From contig NZ_SGWW01000002.1 of NCBI RefSeq assembly GCF_004216575.1, positions 310,001 through 374,000 on the forward strand: a stretch of 64,000 nucleotides of DNA, given 5' to 3'. The notes beneath the pieces are model-generated. The model saw only the letters and a list, made by a program, of their open reading frames with translations, was not told the origin of the DNA and did no database searches. The DNA is from Microcella putealis (GTDB lineage Bacteria > Actinomycetota > Actinomycetes > Actinomycetales > Microbacteriaceae). This document shows, piece by piece, positions 45,731 to 53,806 of this stretch. The first letter of the stretch is position 1, and each line of letters starts with the position of its first letter. Made by a program: the position numbers and the translations under genes.

Positions 45731-46561
45731 ATGCGTAACCGTATTCTCGCGGGCGTCGGCGTCGCCGCTCTCGCCACGCTCGGCCTCGCCGCCCCGGCGA
45801 ACGCCACCGCTGCCGACACTTCGTCGGTGACCGTCGTCCACGGCATCCTGGGTGTCCCCGTCGACGTTTACCTCGCCGACGGCGCTGAGCCGCTGATCCC
45901 CGGGTTCGACCCGACCGACATTGCCGGCCCGCTCGACCTCGCTCCCGGTGACTACGACCTCGTGGTCGTCGCACAGGGTGGCGAGCTGGGCACCGACGAC
46001 ATCTTCGAGCAGACCGTCACGGTTCCCGAGGCCGGCCTGAACATCACGATCGTCGCCCACGCGACGGTTGAGGGTGGCCCCATCCTGACCCCGTTCGTCA
46101 ACAACATGGACGAGACCGCTGCTGGCGAAGGCCGCCTGAGCGTCCGTCACACCGCCAACTTCGGTGCCGTTGACATTCTCGCGAACGGCGCGCCCCTTGC
46201 TCCGTTCACGGGCGTGACCAACCCGCAGGGTGCTGACGCCGACGTTCCCGCCGCGACCTACGCGGCAGCCGTTGCCGCGGCCGGTTCGACCGAGCCGGCC
46301 ATCGGCCCGGCCGACGTGAACATCACCGAGGGCGTCAACACCCTCGTTTACGCAGTCAGCGACCTCGGCGGCGAGGAGTTCGGCCTGGTCGTTCAGACCA
46401 TCGAGGTCGGCGCAGCCGGCGTTGATGGCATTCCCGGCGGCGCTGCTGGCCTCGTTGCCGACAACAACACCGGTGCCCTCGTGGGTGGCGCCGCTCTTCT
46501 GATCGCGCTCCTGGCTGCCGCGGGTATCATCGCCCGTCGTGCGACCGTTTCGAGCAAGTAA
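45731..46561 (+). CDS. DUF4397 surface protein with C-terminal anchor
   Basis: A 276-residue exported protein. The signal peptide (RNRILAGVGVAALATLGLAA, cleavage near AANA) is followed by a DUF4397 beta-sandwich (SSVTVVHGILGVPVDVYLAD; LAPGDYDLVVVAQGG) that appears about twice (second copy near RLSVRHTANFGAVDILANG). The C terminus has the shape of a sortase signal: a short motif DNNTG (244-248), a 19-residue hydrophobic helix, then Arg-Arg and a basic tail, but no LPxTG. The next gene is a sortase, which makes this its likely client. AGGAGG lies just before the ATG. Ordinary membrane anchoring is the alternative. Confidence 0.82.
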   Translation: MRNRILAGVGVAALATLGLAAPANATAADTSSVTVVHGILGVPVDVYLADGAEPLIPGFDPTDIAGPLDLAPGDYDLVVVAQGGELGTDDIFEQTVTVPEAGLNITIVAHATVEGGPILTPFVNNMDETAAGEGRLSVRHTANFGAVDILANGAPLAPFTGVTNPQGADADVPAATYAAAVAAAGSTEPAIGPADVNITEGVNTLVYAVSDLGGEEFGLVVQTIEVGAAGVDGIPGGAAGLVADNNTGALVGGAALLIALLAAAGIIARRATVSSK

Positions 46562-46586
46562 GTCTGAAGAGAGCAACACCAGCATC

Positions 46587-47231
46587 ATGACGAGGGGGCT
46601 AACGGCGACCGCACTGGTGGCCGTTAGCCTCCTCGTTCTTTCCGGATGCGCAACTGCCCCGGCGACGGAACCGGCGGAAACACCCGAGCCGACGCCCTCT
46701 GCCGAGGCGCCCGCTCAAGCGAGCCGGCCCGCCATCGAAGTGCCGATCACCTCCGGAAGCCTGGACAACCAGCCTCAGTTTCCGACGGCCCCGGTGAGCG
46801 TGTCGGTGCCGTCTCTGGGCATTGATATGGCGGTGACTGACGTTGGTGTCGACGACGCCAACCTCATGGAGATTCCAGAGGACGTCGATATCGCAGGGTG
46901 GTATCGGTATGGCCCCGGGCCTGACAGTGAGCAGGGAACGACTGTCGTCGCGGCACACGTTGACTTTCCGGGTCAAGGGGTTGGCCCGTTCTCTCGTCTG
47001 CGCGATGCACAGGTCGGTGCGGACGTGACGATCACCGACGCAGCCGGCGTTGTACACACCTACCGTGTGCTCGGCGTTGAACGCATTCCGAAAGCCGAGG
47101 TACCACTGGACCAGGTGTTCGCGAAGAGTGGCCCACAGCTCGTGAAACTGGTCACCTGCGGCGGCAGCTTCGACCGCAACGCCGGTTCTTACTCTGACAA
47201 CTACATCGTGACTGCGGAAAAGGTGTCGTGA
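46587..47231 (+). CDS. Class F sortase with lipoprotein-type signal
   Basis: A 214-residue transpeptidase of the actinobacterial class F group. The catalytic residues are His124 (VVAAHVDFPG), Cys191 (VTCGGSF) and Arg197 (DRNAGSYSDN). Unusually, its signal ends LLVLSGCATAP, a lipobox with Cys21, suggesting it is tethered by lipid rather than by a transmembrane helix. A Pro/Glu linker (30-45) follows. It lies 25 bases after the DUF4397 gene and overlaps the sigma factor gene by GTGA, so substrate, enzyme and regulator appear to be one unit. Confidence 0.9.
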   Translation: MTRGLTATALVAVSLLVLSGCATAPATEPAETPEPTPSAEAPAQASRPAIEVPITSGSLDNQPQFPTAPVSVSVPSLGIDMAVTDVGVDDANLMEIPEDVDIAGWYRYGPGPDSEQGTTVVAAHVDFPGQGVGPFSRLRDAQVGADVTITDAAGVVHTYRVLGVERIPKAEVPLDQVFAKSGPQLVKLVTCGGSFDRNAGSYSDNYIVTAEKVS

Positions 47232-47869
47232 CGGGTTCACCCGCTAGCATGACGGCGTCCGACGGGGCTCGCCCCGTTCATCCGGCGCCGAAGGAGACCC
47301 GACCGATCGTGGCGACCGCAACAGACGACGCGACCGACATCGGGCGCCGGCTTCTTGCTGGCGACGAGCGAGCACTCGCCGACGCCTACCGCGAATGGTC
47401 GTCGCTGGTGTACTCACTCGCGATGCGTTCGCTCGGCGACACCTCCGACGCCGAAGACGTGACCCAGAAGGTCTTCGTCAAGGCGTGGCAGGGTCGGGCC
47501 GGTTTCGACCCGGCGAGGGCCGCGGTCCCCGCCTGGCTCGTGGGCATCACGCGCAACACCATCGCCGACACGCACGCGGCGCGTGCCCGACAGCGCGCAC
47601 TGGCCGATCAGCTCGGCGCGGTCACCATCGACGACAGCCACCCGTCACCCGAGGCGGGCATCGCCGAGCGGCTACTGATCGCCGACGAGATCGCCAAACT
47701 TGACCCTGAACCGCAGACCGTCGTCCGGCTCGCCTTTTTCGACGACCTGACGCACACACAAATTGCCGACCGGCTCGACATGCCGATCGGAACAGTGAAA
47801 TCCCACATCAAGAGAAGCCTGGCTCGACTGAGAAGCCGATTGGAGGTGAGTCATGGAGCAGCACTGTGA
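47228..47869 (+). CDS. ECF-type RNA polymerase sigma factor (SigK-like)
   Basis: A 213-residue sigma-70 family factor with region 2 (DERALADAYREWSSLVYSLA; SDAEDVTQKVFVKAW) and region 4 (LTHTQIADRLDMPIGTVKSH). It overlaps the sortase stop by GTGA and the anti-sigma gene by 17 bases, so the pair is co-made. The start is uncertain: the first 30 residues are disordered, and GTG at 47309 after AAGGAG or ATG at 47249 are alternatives. By analogy with SigK/RskA of mycobacteria it should be held inactive at the membrane and direct transcription of its own cluster; no target promoter is proven here. Confidence 0.88.
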   Translation: MTGSPASMTASDGARPVHPAPKETRPIVATATDDATDIGRRLLAGDERALADAYREWSSLVYSLAMRSLGDTSDAEDVTQKVFVKAWQGRAGFDPARAAVPAWLVGITRNTIADTHAARARQRALADQLGAVTIDDSHPSPEAGIAERLLIADEIAKLDPEPQTVVRLAFFDDLTHTQIADRLDMPIGTVKSHIKRSLARLRSRLEVSHGAAL

Positions 47870-48644
47870 CACCGGATCGCTCGCGCTCGGAGCACTCGGA
47901 GAGGCGCTCGACCGCGCCGCCGACGAGCACCTGCGCGAGTGCGGCCGCTGCCAGCACGAGCTGGCGCGCATGACCGCCACCGTGTCGGTCGCGCGATCGA
48001 CGCTCGGCGAGACCTCGCTGCAGAGCCCGCCGTCACGGGTCTGGCAGGGAGTGCACCGCGAGACGGGACTGGGGGCGGCGCTCCGGCGCGACCCACTCAT
48101 GCCCGCCGATTCGGACGCCGCTCTCGCCACGCGCCCCGCCGCTGCTGAGGCACCGCCCGCAGCGCCCGTCGTGTCACTGGCGGATGCGCGAGCGCGTCGC
48201 TCAGGAATCCGTCGCTTCGTGACGCCCCTGGTTGCTGCTGCTGCTGCTGCGGCACTCGTCGCCGGCATCGCTGTCGGCTGGCAGGCACTCGCCCCCCGCG
48301 CGAGCGACACCGTGCTCGCATCAGCGAGCCTCGAGGCGCTGCCCGCCTGGGCGGGATCAACCGGCGCGGCCGAAATTGTTGAGCGAGCCGACGGTGAACG
48401 CGTCGTGCGCATCGACATCGACGCACCCGCGGTCTCTGGCGCGGTGCACGAAGTGTGGCTGCTGACGCCCGAGGTTGATGGCCTGATTAGTCTCGGCCTC
48501 CTGGCCGACGCGGACGGTGAGTTCGTGATTCCTGCCGGCGTCGACCTCGAGCGGTACTCGGTCGTCGACGTGAGCGCTGAGCCGCTCGACGGTGACCCGG
48601 CGCACTCGGGCGACTCGGTCGTGCGCGGCGCGCTCGAATCCTGA
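47853..48644 (+). CDS. Anti-sigma factor, RskA/anti-sigma-K type
   Basis: A 263-residue single-pass membrane protein. The N-terminal zinc-binding anti-sigma domain carries HxxxCxxC (His26, Cys30, Cys33 in DEHLRECGRC). One membrane helix spans about 123-145, including a run of alanines coded by repeated GCT. The outside part is the anti-sigma-K fold (VHEVWLLTPEVDGLISLGLL, ERYSVVDVSAEPLDGD). It overlaps the sigma gene. Release normally needs stepwise proteolysis. Confidence 0.9.
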   Translation: MEQHCDTGSLALGALGEALDRAADEHLRECGRCQHELARMTATVSVARSTLGETSLQSPPSRVWQGVHRETGLGAALRRDPLMPADSDAALATRPAAAEAPPAAPVVSLADARARRSGIRRFVTPLVAAAAAAALVAGIAVGWQALAPRASDTVLASASLEALPAWAGSTGAAEIVERADGERVVRIDIDAPAVSGAVHEVWLLTPEVDGLISLGLLADADGEFVIPAGVDLERYSVVDVSAEPLDGDPAHSGDSVVRGALES

Positions 48645-48670
48645 ATCCCGCGCACCGCACTCCGCGCCCC

Positions 48671-48676
48671 TAGGCT
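48671..48676 (+). promoter_or_regulatory. -10 box TAGGCT, leaderless arrangement
   Basis: TAGGCT ends six bases before the ATG at 48683 of the hexapeptide-transferase gene. Confidence 0.5.
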
Positions 48677-48682
48677 TTCGCC

Positions 48683-49342
48683 ATGCCTGAAACCGTCGCC
48701 ATCGTCGGCGTTGCGAGCCCCTACGCGTGGGATGTCGTCGAGAGCGCGCGTCGCCTCGGCCTCGGAGTGACGGCGATCGACAACATTGGCAGTGCCGACG
48801 CCACGCTGCCGGGGTTGCACTACGACCCGACGCCGACCGACCTCGATCTCGGCAGCATCGTGGGCGTCGCCTCGGCCCAGCACCGGTTTCGCGCCCTCCA
48901 CGCCGCATACACGCTCGGCTTTTCGAACCCGGTCTGGATCGCCGACCCCTCGGCGACGCTCGCATCTACCGTGGTCGTCGGCCACATGGCCTACGTGAAC
49001 GCTGGCGCGGTCATTGGCTCGAACACCCGCATCGACTGCGCCGCGAACGTGAACCGGCTCGCCGCAGTCGGAGAATCCGTCGTGATCGGAATGGGCGCAT
49101 CCATTGGGCCGGGGGCCGTCATCGGCGCCCGCTCCCTCATCGCCTCGCGCGCCGCGATCGGCGCGGGCGCCATCGTCATGGATGGCCTGCGCGTGGGGGA
49201 GGGGGCCTACATTGCACCCGGTTCGGTCGTCACCGAAGCGGTGCCCGACTTCGCCGTCGTCGCCGGAAACCCGGGCCAGAGGATGGCGCCGCAAGAGCCC
49301 TGGGCGGTCGGTGCCGCCTGCCCGTACTGCATCAACGCCTGA
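48683..49342 (+). CDS. NeuD/PglD-like sugar acyltransferase (hexapeptide repeat)
   Basis: A 219-residue protein. The N-terminal Rossmann-like part (ETVAIVGVASPYAWDVVESA) resembles the PglD/NeuD nucleotide-sugar-binding domain. From about residue 90 it is a left-handed beta helix of hexapeptide repeats (VVVGHMAYVNAGAVIGSNT, VVIGMGASIGPGAVIGARS, IGAGAIVMDGLRVGEGAYI). Such enzymes use acetyl-CoA to acetylate sugars for surface glycans. It ends in CPYC, which is unusual. No other glycan gene is nearby, so the substrate is unknown. Confidence 0.8.
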   Translation: MPETVAIVGVASPYAWDVVESARRLGLGVTAIDNIGSADATLPGLHYDPTPTDLDLGSIVGVASAQHRFRALHAAYTLGFSNPVWIADPSATLASTVVVGHMAYVNAGAVIGSNTRIDCAANVNRLAAVGESVVIGMGASIGPGAVIGARSLIASRAAIGAGAIVMDGLRVGEGAYIAPGSVVTEAVPDFAVVAGNPGQRMAPQEPWAVGAACPYCINA

Positions 49343-49394
49343 TCAGGATGCTCGCGCGTGCCCGGGCAGGCCGCGCACATTCCGCCGCACACGG

Positions 49395-49820
49395 CTAGAA
49401 CCTCTCCGGTTCGGGCTGACGATCAAACTGACGCCCGGTGATCTCGTCGGCGTGGATCCGCACCCAGCGGTACTTCAGCGTCGGAATCCACGGGGCGAGC
49501 CCGAGCTGCTCGGCCCGGTCGATCTCGCCCTGCTTCTCGACGCGTTCGGCGCGGCCCTTCACGACGATGCTCCAGGCCGCGTCCGCGTCGTGGTCGTCGA
49601 CCTCGAAGGCCACACGATCGTTGATGGCGAGTTCGAGCAGCTTCGTGCCGGGAGCCGTGCGAAACAGCAGCGTGTGGTGCTCGTCCACCACGTAGTTGAC
49701 GGGGAATATGTCGATCTGGCCCGCCGCGCTCACCGCGATGCGGCCGAGCGAGGTGGCCGTGAGGCGCGCCCAGCAGTCGTCGGCGGTCATCACCGTGACC
49801 GCACCGCTTCCGATGTCCAT
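49395..49820 (-). CDS. Pyridoxamine 5'-phosphate oxidase-family FMN-binding protein
   Basis: A 141-residue split-barrel flavin-binding protein. Typical segments are CWARLTATSLGRIAVS, IDIFPVNYVVDEHHTLLFRT and AWSIVVKGRAERV. Members are F420- or FMN-dependent reductases or haem-binding proteins; this short form has no assigned substrate. The ATG at 49820 follows GAGGAGG, which settles the start against a longer ORF upstream. Confidence 0.85.
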   Translation of the reverse strand: MDIGSGAVTVMTADDCWARLTATSLGRIAVSAAGQIDIFPVNYVVDEHHTLLFRTAPGTKLLELAINDRVAFEVDDHDADAAWSIVVKGRAERVEKQGEIDRAEQLGLAPWIPTLKYRWVRIHADEITGRQFDRQPEPERF

Positions 49821-49896
49821 CGAGCCCTCCTCGCCAGCGTCGTGCCCTCCATGCTGGAGCGGCTCGTGGCGAACGGCCAGGGCCGAAGGTCCCTCT

Positions 49897-51075
49897 CTAG
49901 AGGCGGCAGCTTCCGCTCTCGACACTGCCGCTGAGTGTCGGTGCCGCCGCGATGACGGGGTCGAGCTCGGCCATCGTGTGCGCGTAGCCGATGTCGTCGC
50001 GCAATTGGGCCTTCGCGTAGACCATGCCCGCGACGGCGCCATCGAGCGTCAGAACCGGCCCGCCCGAGTTGCCCGGGTTCACGGTCGCGGCCAGCGTGTA
50101 CGAATCGCGGCTCGCGCGGCTCGACCCGTCGATGGACTCGGCCGCGATCTCGCCGACCGCAACCACCTCAGCACCGCCCGACTGGAAGCGTCCGCCGAAG
50201 GGATAGCCCTGCACCGCGCCGACGTCGCCGCGCTCGAGCGTTGTCGCCGTGGGCAGCACGCGGGCATCCAGCCCGTCGATCGCGATGACCGCGATGTCTT
50301 GCTGCGGGTCGAAGTAGACGATGCGACCCTCGCGCGCACCCGCGCCCGGAAGCTCGACAAGCGGGGTGTCAACGCCTGCAACGACGTGAGCATTGGTGAG
50401 CAGCCGATCGGGCCCAATGACGAAGGCGGTTCCCGACTGAATCTGGCCGCACGCGTAGGCGGCGCCCGTGACCCGGCCGACCGATGCCGCCGCCTCCGTG
50501 AGTGCGGCGCTTCCCGCGTCGATCGCGGGCGGTGACACGGGCCCCGCGCTGCCGAATGCCTCGGCGATGCGCGGGATTCCCTGGTCGACAACCGCGCCGC
50601 GCAGGGCGGCGATAGCCCGCGCGACCGGGTCGGGGGTCAGCCGGTCAATCGTGCGCAGCACGGCCGAGTTGGCCGTGCTGGACGAGACGACGGGGATGCC
50701 GAGGGCCGTCACCGTTGACCCTGCGAGCGCCATCACCAAGATGGCGACGATGCCTCCGGCGACAAAGCCGGCGACGCGGTCGAGGGGCCGGAGAGCTTTC
50801 ACGACGCCGCGACGAAGGGCGTGGCCGATCACCTCGCCGAGGCTCAGCCCGGCGGTGATCAGCACGAGCAGCATGCCGAGCGCGGCGACGGGCCGCCACA
50901 CGGGGTCGGGTACCCAGCCGCTGACGAGGGGAACGAGGAAGACGGCGGCGACGGCGCCCACCACGGCGCCGATCGTTGCTCCGAGGGTGAAGACAAAGCC
51001 CGCCCGCGCCCCGCGCACCAGACCACCGATGATGGCAATGATGAGCACGACGTCGAGAATGATCGTGAGTGTCAC
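49897..51075 (-). CDS. MarP-like membrane serine protease (CvpA domain plus trypsin fold)
   Basis: A 392-residue protein with four N-terminal membrane helices of the CvpA/colicin-V type (about 1-125) and a periplasmic trypsin-like domain. The triad is His230 ([10 protein letters not shown]), Asp260 ([10 protein letters not shown]) and Ser337 ([10 protein letters not shown]). Cys209 and Cys390 are placed like the disulfide of Mycobacterium MarP, a protease needed for acid and oxidative resistance. The GTG at 51075 follows GAGGAGGGAGG; the longer ORF reading upstream has no such site. It is divergent from rpsO. Confidence 0.88.
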   Translation of the reverse strand: MTLTIILDVVLIIAIIGGLVRGARAGFVFTLGATIGAVVGAVAAVFLVPLVSGWVPDPVWRPVAALGMLLVLITAGLSLGEVIGHALRRGVVKALRPLDRVAGFVAGGIVAILVMALAGSTVTALGIPVVSSSTANSAVLRTIDRLTPDPVARAIAALRGAVVDQGIPRIAEAFGSAGPVSPPAIDAGSAALTEAAASVGRVTGAAYACGQIQSGTAFVIGPDRLLTNAHVVAGVDTPLVELPGAGAREGRIVYFDPQQDIAVIAIDGLDARVLPTATTLERGDVGAVQGYPFGGRFQSGGAEVVAVGEIAAESIDGSSRASRDSYTLAATVNPGNSGGPVLTLDGAVAGMVYAKAQLRDDIGYAHTMAELDPVIAAAPTLSGSVESGSCRL

Positions 51076-51230
51076 GTCGGCGCCTCCCTCCTCTCGAATT
51101 GTCCCAGGTCGTTGATGCGCTGCGCCTGCTGGTAGTCTTGGGCGGTTGCCGTCACGACGGCCGCGGAGAAAGAGAGCCACAGCATCCGGCTGTGTGCGCC
51201 GCGCAACGAGCAGAGAAGGGGGTCACCTCT

Positions 51231-51500
51231 ATGGCACTGGACACCACCGCCAAGAAGGCGATCATCGACGAGTACGCTACCCACCCCGGTGACACCGGAT
51301 CCCCTGAGGTCCAGGTCGCGATCTTGACGCACCGCATCAAGGAGCTGACCGAGCACCTCAAGCAGCACAAGCACGACCACCACTCGCGTCGTGGCCTGCT
51401 GCTGCTCGTGGGCCAGCGTCGCCGTCTGCTGGGTTACCTGGCCGATGTCGACATCGAGCGTTACCGCTCGCTGATCGAGCGACTGGGCCTGCGCCGCTAG
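51231..51500 (+). CDS. rpsO: 30S ribosomal protein S15 (uS15)
   Basis: S15, 89 residues, binds 16S rRNA early in assembly. Core motifs are [20 protein letters not shown] and the [18 protein letters not shown] helix pair. The ATG at 51231 follows AGAAGGGGG and gives the standard length; a long upstream extension of the frame is intergenic. In most bacteria rpsO adjoins pnp; here about 2.3 kb with three small genes lies between. A strong terminator follows. Confidence 0.97.
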   Translation: MALDTTAKKAIIDEYATHPGDTGSPEVQVAILTHRIKELTEHLKQHKHDHHSRRGLLLLVGQRRRLLGYLADVDIERYRSLIERLGLRR

Positions 51501-51526
51501 TCGATCGACACCGCGAACTTCTTCTG

Positions 51527-51563
51527 CGAAGGCCGCCCCCGAGTATTCGGGTGGCGGCCTTCG
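51527..51563 (+). terminator. Rho-independent terminator after rpsO
   Basis: Eleven-base outer arms (51527-51537, 51553-51563) and five-base inner arms (51538-51542, 51547-51551) with one bulged T and a GTAT loop, followed by TGGTTTC. It begins 27 bases after the stop. Confidence 0.8.
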
Positions 51564-51589
51564 TGGTTTCCCGCTCGATCTCTGGCACG

Positions 51590-52225
51590 ATGGCTCGGGT
51601 GTTGAGCAGCCCGACCGTCCGCCTCGCACGCGCGGCCCTCGGCGCGGGCGGCCTCGCGATCCTCGCCGCTGACCTTGCCGGCACGCTGCGCGCGAGCGGC
51701 GGCATTGACCTCGGCAACTACCTCGGTCAGTTCACGATCCTGAGCGTGGCGTTCACGAGCATCCTGATGCTGCTCGGTGCCGCGCGCGGCCGCGACGGGC
51801 GCGCGGGAGTGCACCTGCGCGCCATGGCGGTGACGGGGCTCGGCGTCGCCGCGGTGTTGCACGCGACCTTGCTCGGCGGCACGGCCGGCCCCAGCGGTGA
51901 GCTCGTGAACCAGCTGCTGCACACCGTGTTTCCGCTGCTCGCGCTCATGGAGTGGGCACTCGTGCGCTCGTCGCGCTCCGTTCGGTGGGTGACGCCGCTC
52001 ATGGGGCTCGCGTTCCCCGTCGTGTTTCTCGCCGGCACGCTCGTGCGCGGGGCTCTTGTCGACTGGTATCCCTACGAATTCGTAGACCCCGGGGCGCAGG
52101 GCGGGTACGCCGGTCTGGTCGGCAGCCTCGCGATCGTGCTGGTCGCTTTTCTTACCGTCGGCGCAGTCGTCGCTGTGATCGGGATGCTGCGCGACCGCGT
52201 GCGCGCCCGTCGCGTCGTCCGCTAG
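51590..52225 (+). CDS. Pr6Pr-family membrane protein
   Basis: A 211-residue protein with about six membrane helices. The family landmarks are FTILSVAFTSILMLLGAA, a conserved His in AAVLHATLLGG and LLHTVFPLLALMEW, and the DWYPYEFVDP motif between helices. The function of the family is unknown; eukaryotic relatives include androgen-induced FAR-17a-like proteins. ATG at 51590 was preferred to 51551, which falls inside the rpsO terminator. Confidence 0.75.
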   Translation: MARVLSSPTVRLARAALGAGGLAILAADLAGTLRASGGIDLGNYLGQFTILSVAFTSILMLLGAARGRDGRAGVHLRAMAVTGLGVAAVLHATLLGGTAGPSGELVNQLLHTVFPLLALMEWALVRSSRSVRWVTPLMGLAFPVVFLAGTLVRGALVDWYPYEFVDPGAQGGYAGLVGSLAIVLVAFLTVGAVVAVIGMLRDRVRARRVVR

Positions 52226-52298
52226 GCCGCCGTCGCAACTGCGGCGCTGCGCACTTCGCTCTCAGCGAGCGTGCGGCGCCCTGTGCGAGCGTGAGCGC

Positions 52299-52988
52299 AT
52301 GCGCCGCTCGAGTGCCGCGGCGGCCGCGACGGCCGCGATGGTGACACTGCTCGCCGCGTGCGCGCCGACACCATCGTCCCCCGCCGATCTTGACGAGCTG
52401 CTTGTCGAACGAGACCGTGCCGTGCTCGAGGTGCACAACGCCACGCTCGACCGCTTGGCCGGCTTTCTGCGCAACAACTGGGGCCCCGTCACGCTCCCCG
52501 ACGAGAGCGTCGAGCGTTTCGTCGTGGGGCGTGAGTGGGCGGGGGCCGTCGCGGCCTGTATCGGCACGCTCGGGTTTCCGGGTGTGGGCACGAGTGATGG
52601 GGGCGAACGACTCGACTTCAGTGCGGTCGACATCACGAGCCCGCGCGAGAACTACGAGATCGACGTCGCCACCTATCGGTGCTATGGGCGCTTTCCTGTG
52701 CGTACCCGCGACGACACCCGCATTCACGCCGTCGAGGCGCCGTGGGCGCACGCATTCACGCGCACGACGCAACTTCCCTGCATCGCGGCCGACGGGCATC
52801 CGGTGCCGCCCCTTCCCGAGCGTGACGTTTTCGCTGCGGTCTGGCGCACCGACGCCGCATACGACCCGTTCGCGTTGATCGCCGATCCTGCGAGCCGGGC
52901 GCGCGCCGAGGCGCGCTGCGCCGGCCCCGAACGGATGCTCGACGCCGCCATCGACAGCCCTGACCGTGCCGAGGCGGTCGCCCCGTGA
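52299..52988 (+). CDS. Putative lipoprotein of unknown function
   Basis: A 229-residue exported protein with a lipobox (VTLLAAC, Cys21) after a basic, Ala-rich signal. The mature part has about five cysteines in addition (AACIGTLG, YRCYGRF, LPCIAAD, EARCAGPE), enough for disulfides outside the membrane, and no recognised domain. It overlaps the following membrane-protein gene by GTGA, so the two are likely partners. Confidence 0.72.
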   Translation: MRRSSAAAAATAAMVTLLAACAPTPSSPADLDELLVERDRAVLEVHNATLDRLAGFLRNNWGPVTLPDESVERFVVGREWAGAVAACIGTLGFPGVGTSDGGERLDFSAVDITSPRENYEIDVATYRCYGRFPVRTRDDTRIHAVEAPWAHAFTRTTQLPCIAADGHPVPPLPERDVFAAVWRTDAAYDPFALIADPASRARAEARCAGPERMLDAAIDSPDRAEAVAP

Positions 52989-53467
52989 ACGACGCCGCAC
53001 CACGCCCCGTACTCGTGGTGCGCGCGAGTGTGGGCCGGTGGGGCTCACGCCTTGCGTGGGCGACGGCGGTCGTGGTGCTCGGCTCGGCGGCGGTGCTCAC
53101 CGGCGTCGTCGACGGGGTGCTGCGGGTCATCGCTCAGGTGAGCGTGGGTGTCGCCTACGCCCTCATGGTCGCGGCGCTCGCGATCGTCACGGTGCGTCTG
53201 CGCTCCAGCCTCCGCTCAGACGGGGAGACCCTCGTGGTGCGGGGGCCGTTTGGCGCCTCGGTGGTGCCGTTCCACGACGGGATCAGTATTAGCCGGTGGA
53301 TCGTCGACGGTCAGCGGCGCCCCGTGGTCTGGGTGCTCGACCACGGGGCGCCGGTGATTCGCGTCGACGGACGCATCGACCCCGTGCGCGTCGAGTTCTT
53401 CGCCGCGCGGGTGGGGGTGCCGATCAGCGACGAACCCGGTCAGCCTCCAGAACCGGCTGACGACTGA
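52985..53467 (+). CDS. Small membrane protein, PH-like (unknown)
   Basis: A 160-residue protein with two adjacent membrane helices (about 20-42 and 50-70) followed by a soluble beta-rich region (TLVVRGPFGASVVPFHDGIS, RPVVWVLDHGAPVIRVDGR) that looks like the bacterial PH domain found after paired helices. The start overlaps the stop of the lipoprotein gene. Its function is unknown. Confidence 0.68.
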   Translation: MNDAAPRPVLVVRASVGRWGSRLAWATAVVVLGSAAVLTGVVDGVLRVIAQVSVGVAYALMVAALAIVTVRLRSSLRSDGETLVVRGPFGASVVPFHDGISISRWIVDGQRRPVVWVLDHGAPVIRVDGRIDPVRVEFFAARVGVPISDEPGQPPEPADD

Positions 53468-53806
53468 GGGTCTGTCGTCAGCCGGGCCAGTTCGCACTGA
53501 GAAAGCATCGCCTCGTGTCGCTTACTAGGGCAGCGCACCCGCCCCTGGTAGCCTGAGACATGGCGCACTCGCGTCGATAAGTGAAAACCGTGTGTAGCAG
53601 GCCGGCTCGAAGCTGGTCACCGGTGGAGTTCTCCCGTTCCTCTCGAACGGTGGATGTCTACTGTTGGCCAGAACAGACACCGGCGGCGTATCCCGCCATC
53701 GTCCCTTCCTGCCTGCTTGCCTCGTGCGGTGCTCCGCGCATCCTGATCGCGTCTGAGACGCGTCATTCGGATGCCCGGTGCAAGAACTGCAAAGGAGAGA
53801 GACCTC
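53468..53806 (+). promoter_or_regulatory. Gene-free pnp leader region
   Basis: These 339 bases hold no convincing gene. A TAGCCT box at 53549-53554 could start a transcript with a leader of about 245 bases. The leader has several small palindromes (for example CACCGGTG near 53620) and ends in AAAGGAG. A long structured leader would allow pnp autoregulation as in other bacteria; I cannot show a specific fold. Confidence 0.4.

Noticed and set aside
47309-47869. Later GTG as the definite sigma factor start
   Set aside because: AAGGAG lies 13 bases away, too far to be decisive; the GTGA overlap with the sortase stop was kept as the start, with the alternative noted.
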